NCBI RefSeq assembly: GCF_022179305.1
Contig: NZ_BPQP01000002.1
Location: forward strand, 1 to 39,197
Source of the DNA: Methylobacterium iners
Lineage (GTDB): Bacteria > Pseudomonadota > Alphaproteobacteria > Rhizobiales > Beijerinckiaceae
Reading direction: 5' to 3'
DNA length: 39,197 bases
Shown here: positions 24,952-32,787 of the stretch, one piece after another
Position numbering within the stretch: position 1 is the stretch's first letter
Layout of the letters: every line of letters begins with the position of its first letter
Notes under the pieces: generated by a model
Seen by the model: the letters and a program-made list of their open reading frames with translations, nothing else
Told to the model about the DNA's origin: nothing
Databases searched by the model: none
Position numbers and translations under genes: made by a program

Positions 24952-25854
24952 ATGGAGAGCTTGGATGTCGTTGCTGAACGAGTGCGACGCCTAGACCTCT
25001 GGGAAAGCCTCCAAGCTAGCGGTGCGCCTGTACATCTCCCCTCGCTGCTAAATGAACAACGAATATTCTACGGCGGCCGGGGCATCTGGGTTCATCAAGA
25101 TCGAACTAAAGGCTTGGGAGGCAGTCCAAGCGGCGTCTCAGTTTCGCTTCTTCATACTGGATCCTCCTACGCGGATGATTTGAGCGAAGACGGTGTGATC
25201 TATCACTACCCGAAAACTAAGGTGCCGGGCCGGGATCAATCGGAGGTCGAAGCAACGAAGGCTGCCATGCGACTTAGGCTTCCGGTCTTTGTCGTCACCT
25301 ACCCTACTCCTGGTGCCGCCACACGAAAGGTTCACCTTGGGTGGGTCCAAGGCTATGACGATGCTGAAGGGTGGTTCTTGGTCACGTTCGGTGACGCTCC
25401 AGGAGAGATAGCTGAACAGGGCATTGAGGAGGCAGCGTTCACCCCCGTGGGGCCTAAGGTCCGCAGGCAGCAACTCACTAAGGCTCGCATAGGTCAGCCT
25501 CGGTTCAAGTTCAGGGTCTTCCAGCGATACGGCGGACGGTGTGCTGCTTGCGGCCTTATCGTACAAGAGATGCTCGAAGCTGCTCACATTATCCCGGCTG
25601 AGCACGGTGGAACCGATGATCCCCGGAACGGCCTAGTCTTGTGCTGCAACCATCATAGCGCTTTCGATCGGGGTTTGCTTCTGATCCACCCGGAGACATT
25701 GCGGTTTGAGGCTCGGGATCATCTTCTCGAACACATCCAGGTAACTCAAAGCAGCCTTTCTTCCTTGCCCAACAAGCCACACCCGGAAGCGCTGCGCTTA
25801 AGATGGCAGATGCAAATGGAAGAGGCTCGTCTTCAGCGGCCAGAAGCTCTTTGA
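24952..25854 (+). CDS. HNH endonuclease with N-terminal SRA/PUA-like domain (putative modification-dependent nuclease)
   Basis: In this 300-residue protein, residues ~38-165 contain FYGGRGIWVHQDRTKG, SYADDLSEDGVIYHYPKT, LRLPVFVVTYPT and KVHLGWVQGYDDAEGWFLVT. This order of strands resembles PUA/SRA-like base-sensing domains fused to HNH nucleases. Residues 185-250 form the HNH_2-type nuclease: C197/C200 in GRCAACGL, LEAAHIIPAEHGGTDDPRNG with H212 and N226, and CCNHHSAFDRGLLLI. A likely role is cutting modified or invading DNA. GGGAGG precedes the ATG. There is no methyltransferase beside it, which fits a type IV enzyme. The N-terminal assignment is tentative. Confidence 0.75.
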   Translation: MESLDVVAERVRRLDLWESLQASGAPVHLPSLLNEQRIFYGGRGIWVHQDRTKGLGGSPSGVSVSLLHTGSSYADDLSEDGVIYHYPKTKVPGRDQSEVEATKAAMRLRLPVFVVTYPTPGAATRKVHLGWVQGYDDAEGWFLVTFGDAPGEIAEQGIEEAAFTPVGPKVRRQQLTKARIGQPRFKFRVFQRYGGRCAACGLIVQEMLEAAHIIPAEHGGTDDPRNGLVLCCNHHSAFDRGLLLIHPETLRFEARDHLLEHIQVTQSSLSSLPNKPHPEALRLRWQMQMEEARLQRPEAL

Positions 25855-26130
25855 AGACTCCGCTTGCTCTCGCATGGTGGAGGCTTGACCGGCTTTGTGA
25901 GGTTGGGCGGCCCCAAGAGGCTGTAAGTGCTCCGCTGCCGTTTGCAGCGATCCTGGAAGCTTCCTCGGCTGACTATTTAACAACAGCAATCTCCTGGCGG
26001 GGTTGTTTATGTGTGAGTCTAAGAGGGACTGCTCAGGCCGGGTATTACAGCCACGGGAAGAGCCAGTGACGAACCTTGAGGCTGCTCTTAAGTGGCTTGG
26101 TGAGATAATGATCTGACAGGGGGAACTACG

Positions 26131-26736
26131 ATGCCTCAGCCGCTACTACGCAAAGTCAAATCGTGGAGCCCAAATCCTACCTGGGTGAGAGATCATCGGC
26201 CAGAGTGCGTAGCGGCGATTGGGCTGATTGTATTGGCATGGATCAGATTAGAGTCTGAGCTGCGGTCTATGATTTCAGGAGTCATGGGCCGGAGTTCAAG
26301 AGGAGATGACGGCGGATGGGGCATCAATCCAAACTGGATTGTGGACAAAGTTATACAAGAGACTCAAACAAACTACGCTAGGGTAAACATCACTAATTGC
26401 ATCCTCAGAGAACTTCTCAAGGATGATCCACTAGAGAAAGTGTGGATCAGACTAGCTGAGCGTCTCAACTCAGTGGCGCATCAGCGCAACATAATAGTCC
26501 ATTCAGAATGGGCTTGGTCCGAAGATGCTCCTGAAGGAATTATACAACTATGCAGTGATGAAAAACATAAGTTTTGGATAGAAAGTGACTTCGCTGATGT
26601 ATTTTCCAGAACCAAATCCCTTGAGACCGATATTCATGCGTTCATGCGGGAGGTGCTTATCGCAATCCACGATCGAAGGGTTACGAGATTTGTTACCCCT
26701 GAGATGATCGTAAAGAGTGATGCTGGTCGTGACTAA
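26131..26736 (+). CDS. HEPN-like protein (201 aa), putative RNase or abortive-infection factor
   Basis: This helical protein has a candidate HEPN signature R119-N-x3-H124 in AHQRNIIVHSEW, flanked by long helices (LIVLAWIRLESELRSM, LEKVWIRLAERLNSV, FMREVLIAIHDRRV). HEPN domains are metal-independent RNases in toxin and anti-phage systems, or inactive RNA-binding scaffolds. ATG at 26131 follows GGGGGAAC. It is clearly more AT-rich than the integrase region, suggesting separate acquisition. No antitoxin-like partner is obvious next to it. Function is inference from one motif. Confidence 0.55.
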   Translation: MPQPLLRKVKSWSPNPTWVRDHRPECVAAIGLIVLAWIRLESELRSMISGVMGRSSRGDDGGWGINPNWIVDKVIQETQTNYARVNITNCILRELLKDDPLEKVWIRLAERLNSVAHQRNIIVHSEWAWSEDAPEGIIQLCSDEKHKFWIESDFADVFSRTKSLETDIHAFMREVLIAIHDRRVTRFVTPEMIVKSDAGRD

Positions 26737-26950
26737 CGTCACACACTGCCTGCGAACAACCCCATAGGCCCAAGGGTGCCGTAGCTAACCCCTGCCAACG
26801 ATCCCGCTCTTCCTTCAACTCATTAGCTCGACGCTGTTCGACCTCTAGGGCAGCCCTGAGTGCATCCACCTGTGAAGCCCTTTGCCGCTCTAGGTCACTC
26901 TCTTCCCGTAGCTTCTGGTATCGCCCCTGTTCGGCCTCTAGGGCTGACAA
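26693..26950 (-). pseudogene. Coiled-coil gene remnant
   Basis: A minus-strand frame encodes a heptad-rich segment (EAEQGRYQKLREESDLERQR, LRAALEVEQRRANELKEERD, RWQGLATAP). Such repeats occur at the C-terminus of plasmid and island DNA-binding proteins. A stop lies 12 bases before the first possible start (TTG) and no ATG exists, so the N-terminal part has probably been lost. It overlaps the end of the convergent HEPN-like gene. Confidence 0.35.
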
Positions 26951-27055
26951 GACCTGAGGCTAACCCCTGATGAAATGGACACCCAAGTCCGACACACCGA
27001 GAACTAAGCACCCTTGAAGCCGTTGATCCTCTAAAACATCGGAGGAACGCCTGTC

Positions 27056-27328
27056 ATGAGTGGATGCTGGCTCTGCGACACCGGACAGGGTGTGTTTCGC
27101 ATTGAGATCAAGCCTATCGCCGGGCAAGTTGGCTTCGTCATTTTCTTTGAGGATGAACCACTTGGGTGCTGTCCTACCGCAGAGGCTGCTTTAAAACGGT
27201 TGGTTCAGTGCGAAACCTACAAGCCAGCCAGTGGCCTCGACATCAGGCGGCTGAACGTGCCGACCGTGATCACCGACTGGGTGTATGCAGCAGAACCTGC
27301 GGCCCGCTCTTCAGCCTTACATGTGTAA
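27056..27328 (+). CDS. Small hypothetical protein (90 aa)
   Basis: ATG at 27056 is preceded by GGAGG. The product has a CWLC pair near the N-terminus (MSGCWLCDTGQGVFRIEI), then GQVGFVIFFEDEPLGCCPTA and EAALKRLVQCETYKPASG. It appears to be a small alpha/beta domain with four or five Cys. It resembles small unassigned proteins of methylobacterial islands, from memory. It is transcribed on its own. No function is assigned. Confidence 0.6.
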   Translation: MSGCWLCDTGQGVFRIEIKPIAGQVGFVIFFEDEPLGCCPTAEAALKRLVQCETYKPASGLDIRRLNVPTVITDWVYAAEPAARSSALHV

Positions 27329-27433
27329 TTCATTGTGATGACAAAGCTGAAGAACGACTAATGCCGGAAGGTTGGAGCATGGCGCGGCAGTTGCTCCCTG
27401 TACTCCTAAGAACCGGCCTAAATCACCACTAAC

Positions 27434-27530
27434 CTCTGAGACGCCTACCCTCTAAGCCGCTTTACCTGTGTGCCCCCGTGCCACCCCCTCCCGTCCTTTG
27501 ATCAAGCAGAGGAAGGGCATGGGTGTACCT
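27434..27530 (+). repeat. Dispersed intergenic repeat, copy 1
   Basis: Begins TGAGACGCCTACCCTCTAAG, passes through a C-rich stretch (GTGCCCCCGTGCCACCCCC) and ends GGAAGGGCATGGGTGTACC. Copies 2-4 lie at 28251, 29638 and 30110 in the same orientation. This copy lies between the 90-aa gene and the receiver gene, in a 363-bp stretch that otherwise shows no supported gene. Confidence 0.7.
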
Positions 27531-27691
27531 TAGGAGACTGCCACCTCCATTTCGATTGCGTGCAACCGATCTCCAATATACCATGCGTCGCTCATTCGAT
27601 CCCTCAACCCCGGGGATCATCATCGCTGAGCCTGAGTGGCGCAAAGCCCTCTGACCTGACGACGATTAGGTTTAGGGCTCAAGGTGCAGCG

Positions 27692-28192
27692 ATGACAGCC
27701 AACCCACATCAGCAGTCTGCAGCCGTCCTGATCGTTGAGGATGACCTGTTGGTGCGCATGATCTCCAGCGACATTCTGACGGACGCAGGGTTTCGAGCCT
27801 TTGAAGCCCACGATGCTCAGGAAGCCATGACCTTGCTGGAAGTGCGAACTGATGTGCGGGTTGTGTTCACCGACCGGAACATGCCGGGCGAGATGGATGG
27901 GATTGGGCTCGCTCGCCTTGTCAGGAAGCGTTGGCCTGAGGTTGGCATCATTGTGACCTCCGGTAAGATGCAGCCTGCGCCGGGTGATCTGCCTGAGGGT
28001 GTGAAGTTCCTTCTGAAGCCTTATCGCCCTTCAACACTGATCGAGGAGGTCGAAGCGTTGGTGAGTGCAGGCGGCGATGTCGAGCAAGGTGCTTCCGTGC
28101 TCCCAGAAGGCATGGTGATGCAGAGCCCGGTCATGGCTGAGGTCGGTGGACAGGGCATCGCAGCGGCAGTAGCTGAGGCTGACAAGAGCTAG
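27692..28192 (+). CDS. Stand-alone response regulator receiver protein
   Basis: This 166-residue protein is a CheY-like receiver: acidic pair in VLIVEDDLL (D17/D18), phosphoacceptor D61 in VFTDRNMPGEMDG, the switch Ser/Thr in IIVTSGKM and Lys in KFLLKPYRP. A ~40-residue polar tail carries no output domain. It would act by protein-protein interaction with a kinase encoded elsewhere. Such single-domain FixJ/CpdR-type receivers are abundant in Methylobacterium. ATG at 27692 is chosen because the 74 upstream codons cover repeat DNA. It lies between repeat copies 1 and 2. Confidence 0.88.
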   Translation: MTANPHQQSAAVLIVEDDLLVRMISSDILTDAGFRAFEAHDAQEAMTLLEVRTDVRVVFTDRNMPGEMDGIGLARLVRKRWPEVGIIVTSGKMQPAPGDLPEGVKFLLKPYRPSTLIEEVEALVSAGGDVEQGASVLPEGMVMQSPVMAEVGGQGIAAAVAEADKS

Positions 28193-28250
28193 GTGGCAGT
28201 CACGGCCGAGCTTTAGGCATAGGTAGAAACCGACTCATTTGCTGCAAACC

Positions 28251-28330
28251 CCAGAGACCGTCACCCTCTACCTCAGTCCACCTATGTTCCCCCCGTGCCA
28301 CCCCCAGACCCTCCTGATTGAAGAAGGGGG
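28251..28330 (+). repeat. Dispersed intergenic repeat, copy 2
   Basis: This copy reads CAGAGACCGTCACCCTCTAC, then ACCTATGTTCCCCCCGTGCC and ACCCCC, then TCCTGATTGAAGAAGGGGG. It is more diverged from copies 1 and 4 than they are from each other. It follows the receiver gene by about 60 bp. Confidence 0.6.
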
Positions 28331-28351
28331 TGAGACAGCTAGTGGGATAGT

Positions 28352-28429
28352 TCAGCCGCGAAGGCCAAAGAACGACAGGATAGCGAGCACGACCACAACT
28401 AGGCCGATGATGTAGATGATATTATTCAT
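28352..28429 (-). CDS. Tiny single-span membrane peptide (25 aa)
   Basis: The sequence MNNIIYIIGLVVVVLAILSF followed by FGLRG is almost entirely one membrane helix. ATG at 28427-28429 has GAGGG at good spacing. Nearly identical tiny membrane proteins (MN…YIIGLVVVVLAILSFFGLR) are widespread in alphaproteobacteria, from memory, with no assigned role. The longer open frame upstream is not needed. Confidence 0.7.
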   Translation of the reverse strand: MNNIIYIIGLVVVVLAILSFFGLRG

Positions 28430-28604
28430 GGTGGTGCCCTCACTAGCAGTAATAAGCTTCAACATCCCGGAAGGCTTAGGCGTTCCCGAGGTGTTGCTCT
28501 GACCAGCTTGGTCAGGAGGTTTTTGCAAGGGCTTCCCCAATCTCTGCCCCTCAGGTCGCTTTGAGTGAACAGCGTAGCCACGGGTTCGCCACCGTGGAGG
28601 GATG

Positions 28605-28808
28605 TCAGCCTCGCGCGCTCATGTTGCCGCTCATCTTCTCGCAAGAAGCCTTCTTACCCTTCATCCTGGCGTAGTTCATCGCCATGCCACCCTTGCCGCA
28701 CATCATCGCGCCTTTGCCCTTGCTACCACCACCGCAGCAACTCATGGCGAATGCAGGTGCAGCAGTGAGGAACAATAGGGTGACAGTGGCCGCTGTGAGC
28801 TTCTTCAT
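28605..28808 (-). CDS. Cys/Met-rich small exported protein (67 aa)
   Basis: The signal peptide is MKKLTAATVTLLFLTAAPAF with cleavage after AFA. The mature part is only ~45 residues: MSCCGGGSKGKGAMMCGKGG, then MAMNYARMKGKKASCEKM. Four Cys and many Met and Gly suggest metal (for example copper) binding in the periplasm, but this is inference. ATG at 28806-28808 follows GGAG. It is likely monocistronic. Confidence 0.7.
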   Translation of the reverse strand: MKKLTAATVTLLFLTAAPAFAMSCCGGGSKGKGAMMCGKGGMAMNYARMKGKKASCEKMSGNMSARG

Positions 28809-28980
28809 CGATCATTCTCCATCAAGTCACCCACATACATAGGGCGGGATAGGGAGAACGTCGGCAGGAGCCGAAACACTGCAAACTATTGAAGCCGCAA
28901 CATTCTAAAAGATTTCAACTGTGTTCCCCCCTCGCGGACAAACACCTACGTACGCGAGAGGGCTTGTTCAGGAGTAGGCC

Positions 28981-29160
28981 TTACTTACCCTTAAGGGTGT
29001 CTTTGATGCCGCCCACAACGTTCTGGACCTTGCCCTTCACCTGGTCCGCAACGCCCTCGTTTTTAAGCTTCTCGTCGCCCGTTAACGTACCGACACCTTC
29101 CTTGACCTTGCCGCCCAGGTTTGTAGCCGATCCTTCGACGCGATCCTTATCGACAGCCAT
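28981..29160 (-). CDS. CsbD family stress protein
   Basis: This 59-residue protein starts MAVDKDRVEGSATNLGGKVK and contains the CsbD pattern KEGVGTLTGDEKLKNEGVAD followed by QVKGKVQNVVGGIKDTLKGK. CsbD proteins are small, highly expressed general-stress proteins of uncertain mechanism. A perfect AAGGAGG lies 6 bases before ATG at 29158-29160. In alphaproteobacteria such genes are often controlled by EcfG, but no promoter was verified here. Confidence 0.9.
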   Translation of the reverse strand: MAVDKDRVEGSATNLGGKVKEGVGTLTGDEKLKNEGVADQVKGKVQNVVGGIKDTLKGK

Positions 29161-29328
29161 AGCGACCTCCTTGCTGTTGCAGGTGTCATTGCACGGCACC
29201 TACAAAGAAACGGACGGTGAACCTAAACCGTTCCGATGCTCTCCAACAAGTAGCTGGCAACGAGCAGATGGTGACCTATTGAAGAGCGAGCAGGCTAAAG
29301 GTTTTACATCGAAGGAATACGTCAAGAT

Positions 29329-29559
29329 ATGAAAGCAATCCTCATACACATATTTCTTAGTGCCACAGGAACGCCTCTTGACAATGGAGTTCAGATTGAA
29401 CCGACGATCTATAGCCCTGAGGAATGTAAATATGAACTTATTCGCTTGAAGGTGGATCGAGCTATTCAGCAGGTTCAGGTGAAGTCCGAATGTGTCCTGA
29501 TCGGCCCTCGTGACCTTCAGAGCCTCGCCAAGAGCGCTACGGAAGCTGTGGGCAAGTAG
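29329..29559 (+). CDS. Hypothetical small protein (76 aa), possibly exported
   Basis: The N-terminus MKAILIHIFLSATGTPLDNG has a short hydrophobic stretch that could be a signal, although cleavage is unclear. It is followed by PEECKYELIRLKVDRAIQQV and KSECVLIGPRDLQSLAKSAT, two Cys and alternating strand/helix. A weak AAGGA lies upstream. No family is recognised. Confidence 0.5.
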   Translation: MKAILIHIFLSATGTPLDNGVQIEPTIYSPEECKYELIRLKVDRAIQQVQVKSECVLIGPRDLQSLAKSATEAVGK

Positions 29560-29637
29560 AGCAGATGACTGCGCTTAAGGAACTAGGAGGCTCGAAGGAC
29601 GGCGTTTACGTAATGACTGAAAGTTTCATAATGATTT

Positions 29638-29715
29638 GAGACCTTTGCCCCCTCAGCCGCTTCGCCCGTGCTCCCTCCGCACCTCACCCCTCCGGTCACC
29701 TCGATCAGACACGGG
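29638..29715 (+). repeat. Dispersed intergenic repeat, copy 3
   Basis: Starts GAGACCTTTGCCCCCTCAGC, continues CGCTTCGCCCGTGCTCCCTC and ends ACCTCGATCAGACACGGGGG. It is the most diverged copy and overlaps the 3' end of the minus-strand 83-aa gene. Confidence 0.5.
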
Positions 29716-29956
29716 GGTTGATTCCCTCCAGCACCTCGAAAAAGTAGTACCCGGTCACCCGCGAGGCTTCCGTTGCGGCCTGAGGTACGAAGCCAGACGG
29801 AGGCTCTTCCAAGGTGCTGGTGCCGCTGTAGGCCCAGGTCTGACTGGTGACGAACAACGGTACCGGCTGATCCTGGCGAACCGCACATCGTAGGGAGGGC
29901 CGCTGCTTCCGGTAGAACACGTTGAAGGCAGCGTAGGCCGCGAGGTGTCGATGCAT
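29705..29956 (-). CDS. Hypothetical protein (83 aa)
   Basis: The product is MHRHLAAYAAFNVFYRKQRP, then LRCAVRQDQPVPLFVTSQTW, then SGFVPQAATEASRVTGYYFF. It looks like a real small soluble domain rather than a shadow, with balanced composition and a GGAAG site before ATG at 29954-29956. Overlapping frames on the same strand are less protein-like. Function is unknown. Confidence 0.55.
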   Translation of the reverse strand: MHRHLAAYAAFNVFYRKQRPSLRCAVRQDQPVPLFVTSQTWAYSGTSTLEEPPSGFVPQAATEASRVTGYYFFEVLEGINPRV

Positions 29957-30109
29957 CTTGCCACTTCCCAGTCTGGGGGCGGCCTTGAATCACAGCAGCA
30001 GCAAGCGTGGCAATGTCACTGGATGGGGCAAACCAAGCTGCAATCTGATCGGCTTCTCAGTGTGTCTCATGTGGCACAATGGGAGCTGACGGCTGATTGA
30101 TACGGAGAT

Positions 30110-30206
30110 GTGAGACGCCTACCCTCTACCCCGCTTCACCCGTCTTCCCCCCTCTGCCCCTCCAGATCGCCTTTGATTGAGCTGAGGTAGAGAATGGGTG
30201 TGCCAG
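30110..30206 (+). repeat. Dispersed intergenic repeat, copy 4
   Basis: Reads GTGAGACGCCTACCCTCTAC, CCCGCTTCACCCGTCTTCCC, then CTTTGATTGAGCTGAGGTAG and ends AATGGGTGTGCC. It shares the first 18 bases and the GGGTGT end with copy 1. It lies just before the zinc-ribbon gene's 3' end. Confidence 0.7.
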
Positions 30207-30219
30207 GGTAAGGCCTCGC

Positions 30220-30450
30220 TCAGGCGTTCTGCACGGGCTCTGCATCGGCAAGCGAGGGGACGTAGGCGCACCACCCACAATGCCCTTTGTCGGCTGCCTT
30301 AGGGGCGTTCCATTGGGAGCATTCAGGACAGACCTTGAGGGTGAATGAGCCACCTCTGCGCAGGGCTTGGCCGCGACCCTTGAACGTGATCGGCTCGCCA
30401 CTTTGAGGACGGTTCGGTTGTTCGCTGGTCACCAATGATCGCTCCCCCAT
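30220..30450 (-). CDS. Small zinc-ribbon-like protein (76 aa)
   Basis: A four-Cys motif occurs in KVCPECSQWNAPKAADKGHC followed by GWC, preceded by a basic linker (FKGRGQALRRGGSFTL). This suggests a treble-clef or zinc-ribbon nucleic-acid or protein-binding module. ATG at 30448-30450 is nominal; a TTG 51 bases upstream is possible and neither has a strong ribosome site. No family is recognised. Confidence 0.5.
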   Translation of the reverse strand: MGERSLVTSEQPNRPQSGEPITFKGRGQALRRGGSFTLKVCPECSQWNAPKAADKGHCGWCAYVPSLADAEPVQNA

Positions 30451-30549
30451 TGCTTCTGGGGTACGAGCATATTGCGGCGCAACATAGGCTGTGATTGCCA
30501 ATGTGCCGCTTCGAAGGATCGGTGTCGGCTCAAGAGCAATCGCTACGAC

Positions 30550-30849
30550 CTACGTCCCCTCCCTTTCAATCAGGACCTCATTCCCGCCGGGGGGCTCACT
30601 CACGGTCTTGCGGAGGGCTGTCCGGGCAGAGCCGTGTGTCGCCCGGGCTGAGCGATGTTCTGCTGCTACCTCCAATCCATCTGTGATGTGGGCCGGGAGG
30701 TTTGCGGCAGCCCAATACGGGATGAGCAAAGCGATCTCTCGGCCATCTGGAGCCTTGAACCGCAGAGCTAGTGTGTCGCCGCCGTCCATTGTCTCAACGC
30801 TCGTAAAATCAGCGACCGAGAGGACAACGGGTTTCACACTGTGAGGCAC
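30550..30849 (-). CDS. Hypothetical protein (99 aa)
   Basis: GTG at 30847-30849 is chosen because GGAG lies 8 bases upstream. The product has alternating strands (VKPVVLSVADFTSVETMDGG, DTLALRFKAPDGREIALLIP) followed by YWAAANLPAHITDGLEVAAE, consistent with a small beta-rich domain. The C-terminus is polar. No function is recognised. Confidence 0.5.
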   Translation of the reverse strand: MPHSVKPVVLSVADFTSVETMDGGDTLALRFKAPDGREIALLIPYWAAANLPAHITDGLEVAAEHRSARATHGSARTALRKTVSEPPGGNEVLIEREGT

Positions 30850-31002
30850 GATATGGCTCCGACCTACGCTGTCCCGCCCTCGCAAAAGCCCGGCCAATCC
30901 TCAGGGTCCGCACCTTGAGCGACTAAAGGAATGAACATCGAATTGACTGCCAGTTCCTCATGACTTTACATTTGTCGCACCGGACGTAGCGACTGGTGTA
31001 AG

Positions 31003-31698
31003 ATGTCCATGCATGCCGGCAAGTACGTGGCCTACTACCGCGTCTCAACGGATCGGCAGGGTAAGAGCGGGCTAGGGCTGGAGGCACAGGAGCAGACCGT
31101 CAGGGACCGGCTGAACGGGGGTGATTGGTCTCTCGTCGGGCATGTCACCGAGGTGGAGACCGGGACCAACAAGAAGGTGAGACCGGAGTTGGACCGGGCC
31201 TTGGGGCTGTGCCGGGTCATGGGTGCCAAGCTTATTGTCGCGAATGTCTCTCGGCTGACCCGTGATCCTGACTTCATGCGCAGGCTGGCTGACGCTGGAG
31301 TGGAGGTGGAGTTCTGTGACCTGCCCAAGGTGGAGGGTGCGGTGGGGACCTTCATGCTTCGCCAGATGCTCGCTGTGGCTGAGCTAGAGGCCGGAATGAT
31401 CAGCGAGAGGACGAAGAAGGCGCTGGCAGCGGCCAAGGCACGAGGGGTGAAGCTCGGGGGTGATAGGGGCAACCTGCCTGAGGTGGCGGAGAAGGGGCGT
31501 GCTCTCAGCCTCAAGACACGTCAGCAGCGGGCATCACAGAAGGCGGCCGACCTAGCTCCGATCATCAGAGAGCTTCAGGCATCCGGGATCACCAATGCGA
31601 GCGGTATTGCCAAGGCGCTGAACGACAAGGGCATCCCAACGAGTAGGGGTGGTACCTGGCAGGCCATTCAGGTTCTGAGGGTGCTGGCACGGGTGTGA
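31003..31698 (+). CDS. Serine recombinase (resolvase/invertase family)
   Basis: This 231-residue protein has the catalytic serine S15 in YVAYYRVSTDRQGKSGLGLE, and the conserved RPELDRALGLCR and LIVANVSRLTRDPDFMRRLA segments. The helix LRQMLAVAELEAGMISERTK follows. The C-terminal ~60 residues (IIRELQASGITNASGIAKAL, GIPTSRGGTWQAIQVLRVLA) are the recombinase-type HTH used for site binding. Upstream there is a GTCGC/GCGAC inverted repeat near the likely promoter. It could resolve or invert part of the island, but no inverted-repeat target was identified. Confidence 0.92.
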   Translation: MSMHAGKYVAYYRVSTDRQGKSGLGLEAQEQTVRDRLNGGDWSLVGHVTEVETGTNKKVRPELDRALGLCRVMGAKLIVANVSRLTRDPDFMRRLADAGVEVEFCDLPKVEGAVGTFMLRQMLAVAELEAGMISERTKKALAAAKARGVKLGGDRGNLPEVAEKGRALSLKTRQQRASQKAADLAPIIRELQASGITNASGIAKALNDKGIPTSRGGTWQAIQVLRVLARV

Positions 31699-31831
31699 GA
31701 AAAAAGTTTTGGCACAGAACGTGGCACAAAGGTCATCCAAGTCATTGTAGCGGAATACATCTGCAGCGGATGTTCCAGAACATAAAATATTTATTGCTGT
31801 TGACACCCATGTAAGCGTATTCGAGAAAGTC

Positions 31832-32530
31832 ATGCCTGCCTCTCCCAAGGTAGGTATGCGGATATGCCTAATGCACAAATGGTGTCATTCACCGGGTTGC
31901 TCGGAGAGAGCAGCTACGCGGTATGGAAACTATTGCTCGAAACACGCCTCTGCCAAGAGGAGACATGGCGATTCCCTACAGAAGGGTGTCACCAAGTCCG
32001 ACCTTAAACCGTACATTGAGTTGATACAGGAGAGGAGAGCTAAGCACCCCGAGAAGAAAGCATGGATATCAATGGAGGAGAGATGGAAGGCTCAGGTGGA
32101 GATATGCGTTGGCATAGCCAATGATCATGGGCCTATGAACAAGTACAAGAGAATAGCAGCGAAGGAGATTGTGAAGGTCGGTCACAACGTCGAACATAAG
32201 ACTGTCGTTGATACCGTGTTGGCGATGTACCTTTTGCAGGAACTCGAATCACGACGCTTTAGGAGTGACCTAGCATTTTGGACTCAGCTTGTTCGCCGGG
32301 TGAGAGGGTTGACCGAGTTGAACTCAGGAATGTGGGTCGACCCTAAGACACTCAGGCGGAAGACCGCTGCGATGGAGTTATGCCCAAGGGCGGCCGAAGC
32401 CATGGTTTTCTACATCAAGCAAGCCCTGGGGGTATGCGGGCTGTGGCTTGCTGCCTTTGAACGAAAGGAGGAGGAACGCAGACGACAAGATGCCTTGAAC
32501 TTCTTTGCTGAACTGAAAGAGCTTGCCTGA
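31832..32530 (+). CDS. Zinc-finger-containing hypothetical protein (about 232 aa), AT-rich
   Basis: An N-terminal Cys/His cluster WCHSPGCSERAATRYGNYCS followed by KHASAKRRHGD resembles the small zinc knuckle found at the N-terminus of many phage proteins. The rest is helical and basic (KVGHNVEHKTVVDTVLAMYL, LFWTQLVRRVRG-like, AFERKEEERRRQDALNFFAE). Starts at 31832, 31856 or 31871 are all possible. It precedes the helicase-like gene, with which it shares AT-rich composition. A nucleic-acid-binding role is inferred only from the cluster. Confidence 0.6.
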   Translation: MPASPKVGMRICLMHKWCHSPGCSERAATRYGNYCSKHASAKRRHGDSLQKGVTKSDLKPYIELIQERRAKHPEKKAWISMEERWKAQVEICVGIANDHGPMNKYKRIAAKEIVKVGHNVEHKTVVDTVLAMYLLQELESRRFRSDLAFWTQLVRRVRGLTELNSGMWVDPKTLRRKTAAMELCPRAAEAMVFYIKQALGVCGLWLAAFERKEEERRRQDALNFFAELKELA

Positions 32531-32787
32531 CGTACTAGCGCAAGCACGGTCACAGACGACAATCGCTCCAAGTCCGGAAACACTGAAGACAAAACCGGAC
32601 CTCACCTGATTCCCTGCTCCGAAACCGAGGCTTATCAAGGCCGGCTTCCATGCCGTATGCCATTGCAGAAACACGTCTTTTTGGATCGAGGGCAGTTTGG
32701 GGGAGCGGAGAACAAAGAGCCGAGAGCAGTGCTTCCTTATAGAGAAGACATAAGATTATGACACTTAGAAGAGAGACATAAAGGACA

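Noticed and set aside
25803-26069. 88-codon plus-strand frame overlapping the HNH gene end
   Set aside because: No ribosome site, unlikely composition, and 50 bases of overlap with a well-supported gene. It is treated as non-coding.
29583-29993. 136-codon minus-strand frame
   Set aside because: It shares the locus with the better 83-aa frame, and its composition looks frame-shifted.
27434-30206. Possible CRISPR array from the repeated C-rich blocks
   Set aside because: Four copies are hundreds of bases apart, diverged, and separated by genes. There are no regular spacers or cas genes.
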